This document shows, one piece after another, positions 60,540 to 64,000 of a DNA stretch of 64,000 nt (positions within the stretch are counted from its first letter, which is position 1; each line of letters opens with the position of its first letter). The stretch is from Panax quinquefolius (Eukaryota; Streptophyta; Magnoliopsida; Apiales; Araliaceae), in the NCBI GenBank assembly GCA_020205615.1, contig CM035165.1:84754005-84818004 (forward strand), written 5' to 3'. A model generated the notes under the pieces. That model worked only from the letters and a program-made list of their open reading frames with translations. It made no database searches and was not told the DNA's origin. A program made the translations under genes and the position numbers.

Positions 60540-63500
60540 TGTGAGACCCCAGATTTTATGAATAAATATTTAATTTTCTCAAAATAATTTTTTAAATATT
60601 ATGGTGTGGATTTGATATAATGTTATAGTTGTGGGTTATATTTATAAATTTTGCAAAATACATGAGTTTGTTATATAATATTCGATTGGTTGGGAATATT
60701 ATTTTTTTGTCGGGGAATATCCAAATGCGGCGGTACAATCATTAGTGGACCCCATATGCGGAATTATTGTCGGATTGAGAAATGACAAAAATATTTTATG
60801 AAAATAAGCGGCGGAAGTTTTACCATTAAGCTATTGAAGAAACGGTGTTAAAAAAAATCGATATCTGGCGTGGTTGAGTTAGTAGCACGGTATTGATTAT
60901 TGATGTTTTACGTGAGAAGTCACTCGGTTATACTCAATTATTACTCTGATAATTGTTGCATCATATCTTTCATATTATTGATTCAATTATTATTACTGAT
61001 ATCATCATGCATAATATGATATATTATTAAATCGATGATTGAGAGGCGACAAAGTTATTCATATTATTATTTGCAATATTGATGATGTCAGAAGTTACAT
61101 CGAGGAGAGGTTTGGTCACTAATTGCGGCGCTTGATAAGGAGAAATCCTTATCGAAAAGCCCCCTCTTTCACAGGAGCGATTTTGGTTGTTAAATATTGT
61201 GAGTTATAATATTAATGATGAATGTTATAAAATTGAAGTTGTGTTAGGAGTTGAATTTGGAGAGCGGACGTGATATTTGAGTCCGGAACGATGAAATTAG
61301 TAAAAATAGTCTATAAACACAAAATTTTCGAGGATTCACTATTTGGTCAAAAAGTCAACAGTTGACTTTTTTGGAAAAATCAAACTTCAAAATTTCAAAA
61401 TTTATATTGTTGATAAAAATAGTTTCATTATGTTGGAATTGTTTGTGTTAGTGAAAATCGACATCTATTAGATGATAATTGATGTGCAGGGGTTATATTG
61501 ATAAATCGGGTAATTTATCGGATAAATGAGCAATTAATTGCTACTAATTCACATGCTTATATAACTATTTGTTCACATGTGTGTACTATTGAATCACATT
61601 CTTGTACTATTAGGGGAGTTGGTGCAAAATTGATAATACTTGCATGACTAAGTTAAAAATGGAGGTATAGATGGAGGTCTTATCTTGTAATTATTTTTAT
61701 CACATGATTAGAACTATTGAGTCACATGATTTACTATTGATTCACATTATTTACTATTAGGGGAGTTGGTGCAAGTTTGATAATACTTGCGGGACTAAAT
61801 TAAAAATGAAAAAAAGAGGAAGGTATTATCTTTGTAATATTTTTTGAGCCCCAAAAGCGATGCGATTATCGAAACTATATTTTCCTATAAATAGAAGCTC
61901 ATTCTTCCTTCATTTCTCAATAATTCACAAAAGCTTTAGAGCAATTATTATAGAGAGAAATTATAGAGAGAAAAGAAGAAGAAGTCTCGCTACCTCCTTT
62001 ATTCCGATATCCGGTTTTTTTTTTAGGTAGGGAATATTATTTGTTGTACTACTCGTAAGGGTACTCTTTCTTTCTTATTTATGAAGAGAACTTACATTAT
62101 TCCATTCTTTATTATTACATTGGAATAACTTGTATCTGTGGGCTACCCTATACTTGGTGAAATTCTTACATTATTCCATTCTTTATTATTATGTTGGAAT
62201 AACTTTGTCTATCAAAGCAAAATCTTGCATATATGGTGAAATTCTTCTAATATTCCATTCTTTATTATTACATTTGGAATATCACATGCACAAAATTTTT
62301 TTCTGGGAGGACTGGTTCCATTATTTATTATTACATTGGAATATCATACATGTCGTTTTTTCTGCTTGGGACTGGTTCCATTATTTATTATTACATTGGA
62401 ATATCTGTCGGTGTTTTTCTGTTGGGACTGGTTCCATTCTTTATTATTACGTTGGAATATCATATGCATATGGGGGACTGGTTCCGTTATTTATTATTAC
62501 ATTGGAATAACTTTATCATGCGATCTATCGCATGCATGGTGATTTCTTTTGTTATTCCATTCTTTATTATACTCGGTTGGTTAAAACTTTGACTTCTATA
62601 CTCCATGAAATTAGTGGAATATCCTTGATATTTGCGCTTCATCCGATATCTTTTCATGGAAATATTCTTACGAGCATTCTTGAATTTTACTCTACAAAGC
62701 GATATCATGTTGACAATTTGGGCGTTATCGGTTCTAGATAAATTAATTCTTGAACTTGTTTTATTGAATTCTTATATCATTGTCATCATCCTCATGTTTA
62801 TATTTTGTTGAAAAGTCATACGTGGCACTATAGTGCATAGATGGACTTGGTATGATTATGACCGAGGATTATTCGGTATAATCATGCTTAGTAATGTTAC
62901 AAATGATGTGGAAAAAGTCCTCATTGTTGGCGTAGTGCATTGATGGGATGTTTTTGGTATGATTATGGCTATGGATTCTCTTTGGTAGTAGTGCAAAGAT
63001 GAATTGTTTTATGGCATGATCGGGAATGAGTTGATGAAAACATGATTATCTTTAAGTAGTAGTGCATGGATAATTTTGTGGTCGTGATCTTAAAGAATAT
63101 CCTTGGTAGTAGTGCGCGGGGTGATTCGATGATGTGGATTATTTATTAAAATTTGAGTCCCGGTGATAAAAGTGATGAAAAACCTTTTAAATCATAGAAG
63201 ATAGTAGATTTTATTTCCTACTTGACTCTCTTAATGGATTGCTTGTTCATCATTGTGATTAAACTTGATAGTTATTATATTTTATCGGTTTAAACTTTGT
63301 TGAAGGCTAACGATAATTTATTACGCATTATCTTAGTCATAATATTTCTTCTTTGGGCTAGTTGAGCTCACCCTTTCTTTCTTTCCTTTGTTCTCTTGAG
63401 GAAATGAGAAATATATTTGGGACTAGTCGGGAGCAGTGATGGTCCTAGATGTTTGCATTAGTAGTTCTCACTATTATGTGAAATAGTGTGATAATAATTG

Positions 63501-63678
63501 TAATGAGTACTCCTTTTGAGTTTGTATACTCTCTAGTAGACAATATTTGTATTCAAACTCACAGTTTATGTTTTGTCGTATTGTACACGACAGTTGTATT
63601 ATTAAGTTGTATTTGAATTCTGTACCATGTATCTGGCGACTCAAGATGGGTGATGTATACCTATTTTGGGGCGTCGCG
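60540..63678 (+). repeat. E4 5' LTR (about 3.14 kb)
   Basis: Contains a direct duplication of about 140 bp (61567-61705 and 61706-61840, sharing TACTATTAGGGGAGTTGGTG), a TATA box in TTCCTATAAATAGAAG (61882-61897), a hairpin tandem array (62096-62575), degenerate copies of the TAGTGCAAAGATGAA repeat of the triple-LTR element (62930-63130), and GGGCTAGTTGAGCTCACC at 63355-63372. The last bases (GCGTCGCG) differ from the expected terminal CA, which suggests damage or sequence error. Confidence 0.87.
62096..62575 (+). repeat. Hairpin tandem array in the E4 LTR
   Basis: About eight copies of ATTCCA-n16-TGGAAT (TTCTTTATTATTACAT core), spaced 50-80 bp, with GGGACTGGTTCCATTATTTA in the later copies. 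Each can fold as a 6-bp-arm hairpin. It lies about 200 bp after the TATA box, so in the transcript leader. Open frames across it are translations of the repeat. Confidence 0.85.
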
Positions 63679-63680
63679 GT

Positions 63681-63692
63681 TGGTATCAAAGC
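63681..63692 (+). other. E4 primer binding site
   Basis: TGGTATCAAAGC, two bases after the LTR end; initiator Met tRNA type, identical to the E2 PBS. Confidence 0.85.
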
Positions 63693-63870
63693 TTAGGGAT
63701 ATGATCCTGGTGAGATGTGAGACAAGAACTAGGAGGGAGAGATGGGGAATTCCTTCGTTATATGACCTACATAAGTTTAATTGGTATTTAATTGGTCGGT
63801 CAGAATATAGGGATAATATGTGATATGTTAATTTGTTAAATTAACCCTTGTTTTGTGATAGTATTTGAGA
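63693..63870 (+). other. E4 leader between PBS and gag
   Basis: Homologous to the leader in the internal domains of the triple-LTR element: TTAATTTGTTAAATTAACCC occurs in both, directly before the gag start. No other signal is seen. Confidence 0.6.
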
Positions 63871-64000
63871 ATGACATCTAAAAATTTTGAGATGTGCAAT
63901 GGAGCAAAACAATATGAAGCGATGTCGCATTACGAGGCTAAGTTTGCGGAGTTATCGGTTTGCATCTCATTTGGTCGATAATGAGGAGAGAATGATGCGA
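63871..64000 (+). pseudogene. E4 gag N-terminus, frameshifted, runs off the window
   Basis: The ATG at 63871 opens MTSKNFEMCNGAKQYEAM, then YEAKFAELS. After that, two bases appear to be missing near 63960 and the family sequence resumes in another frame as FASHLVDNEERMMR, as in plant gypsy gag (LSRFAPHLV...). Without the shift the frame would continue past the window end. The lesion lies at a TCGG site, so a sequence error is possible. Confidence 0.75.

Larger units (their letters stand above)
60540..64000 (+). mobile_element. E4: gypsy element (5' LTR, PBS, gag start), continues beyond the window
   Basis: The LTR starts TGTGAGACCCC at 60540 and ends near 63678, followed by PBS TGGTATCAAAGC and a leader to the gag ATG at 63871. 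LTR ends and long internal stretches match the reverse complement of the triple-LTR element, for example GGCGACTCA-rich sequence before CCTATTTTGGGG. E4 is thus the same family in a form that keeps gag. The 3' part and the TSD partner (expected CTTCA or similar) lie outside the window. Confidence 0.88.

Noticed and set aside
62130..62592. Overlapping open frames of up to 126 codons
   Set aside because: They read through the ATTCCA/TGGAAT tandem repeat in three frames, with aromatic-rich, low-complexity peptides.
1..64000. Cellular genes, tRNA or rRNA genes, bacterial-type operons
   Set aside because: All protein signals belong to transposable elements; I saw no tRNA-like or rRNA-like sequence, only tRNA-complementary primer sites.

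Overview
This is a plant nuclear, heterochromatin-like segment made almost entirely of transposable elements nested in one another. The evidence is the plant-type LTR retrotransposon families (Tekay/Del-like Ty3-gypsy with a chromodomain-like tail, a Sirevirus-type Ty1-copia, an Athila/Tat-like gypsy), an En/Spm (CACTA) transposon, primer sites matching plant initiator-Met and probably Asp tRNAs, and AT-rich LTRs with TATA boxes. I found no cellular gene, tRNA, rRNA or CRISPR array. I cannot name the species; an angiosperm is the safe call.

Layout. 1-5335: 3' part of a gypsy element (E1, + strand) with pol remnants and one 3.36-kb LTR. 5336-10147: a decayed CACTA element with subterminal palindromes, a TNP2-type transposase pseudogene and a second plant En/Spm-type gene (Transposase_24-like). 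10148-60539: a minus-strand Sirevirus cut into pieces (LTR 10148-11029, env-like gene 37220-38698 plus 56620-58289, pol 58939-60539). Three gypsy elements sit inside it. E2 (11037-37011, minus, TSD CTCCC) landed in the Sirevirus polypurine tract. E3 (38699-56619, plus, TSD TCCAT) landed in the env-like gene. E4 (60540 to beyond the window end, plus) landed in pol. E2 and E3 each carry a further insertion in one LTR. In E2 it is a 14.7-kb element (21068-35763, TSD AACTT) with three 4.7-kb LTRs and two internal domains of only about 0.32 kb. In E3 it is a 5.4-kb Athila/Tat-like non-autonomous element (E5, 50373-55790, TSD ATTAT).

The boundaries are well supported. Four insertions have exact 5-bp target duplications and TG...CA ends, and subtracting the inner insertions gives matching LTR pairs (E2: 3,819 and 3,813 bp; E3: 5,235 and 5,231 bp). 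Removing E3 and one TSD copy restores one Sirevirus reading frame of about 1,047 codons that has many nonsense codons but no frameshift.

The most unusual items are the triple-LTR element, whose internal domain is reduced to a PBS, a 32-33 codon gag-start/pol-end micro-ORF and a PPT, and the clustered differences between otherwise near-identical LTR copies. Those differences sit in GC-rich or CNG-containing words in every family. They look like either consensus errors at heavily methylated sites or a localised mutational process. None of the elements looks autonomous from what is visible. E4 belongs to the same family as the triple-LTR element and could be related to its helper, but its gag is frameshifted near the start.
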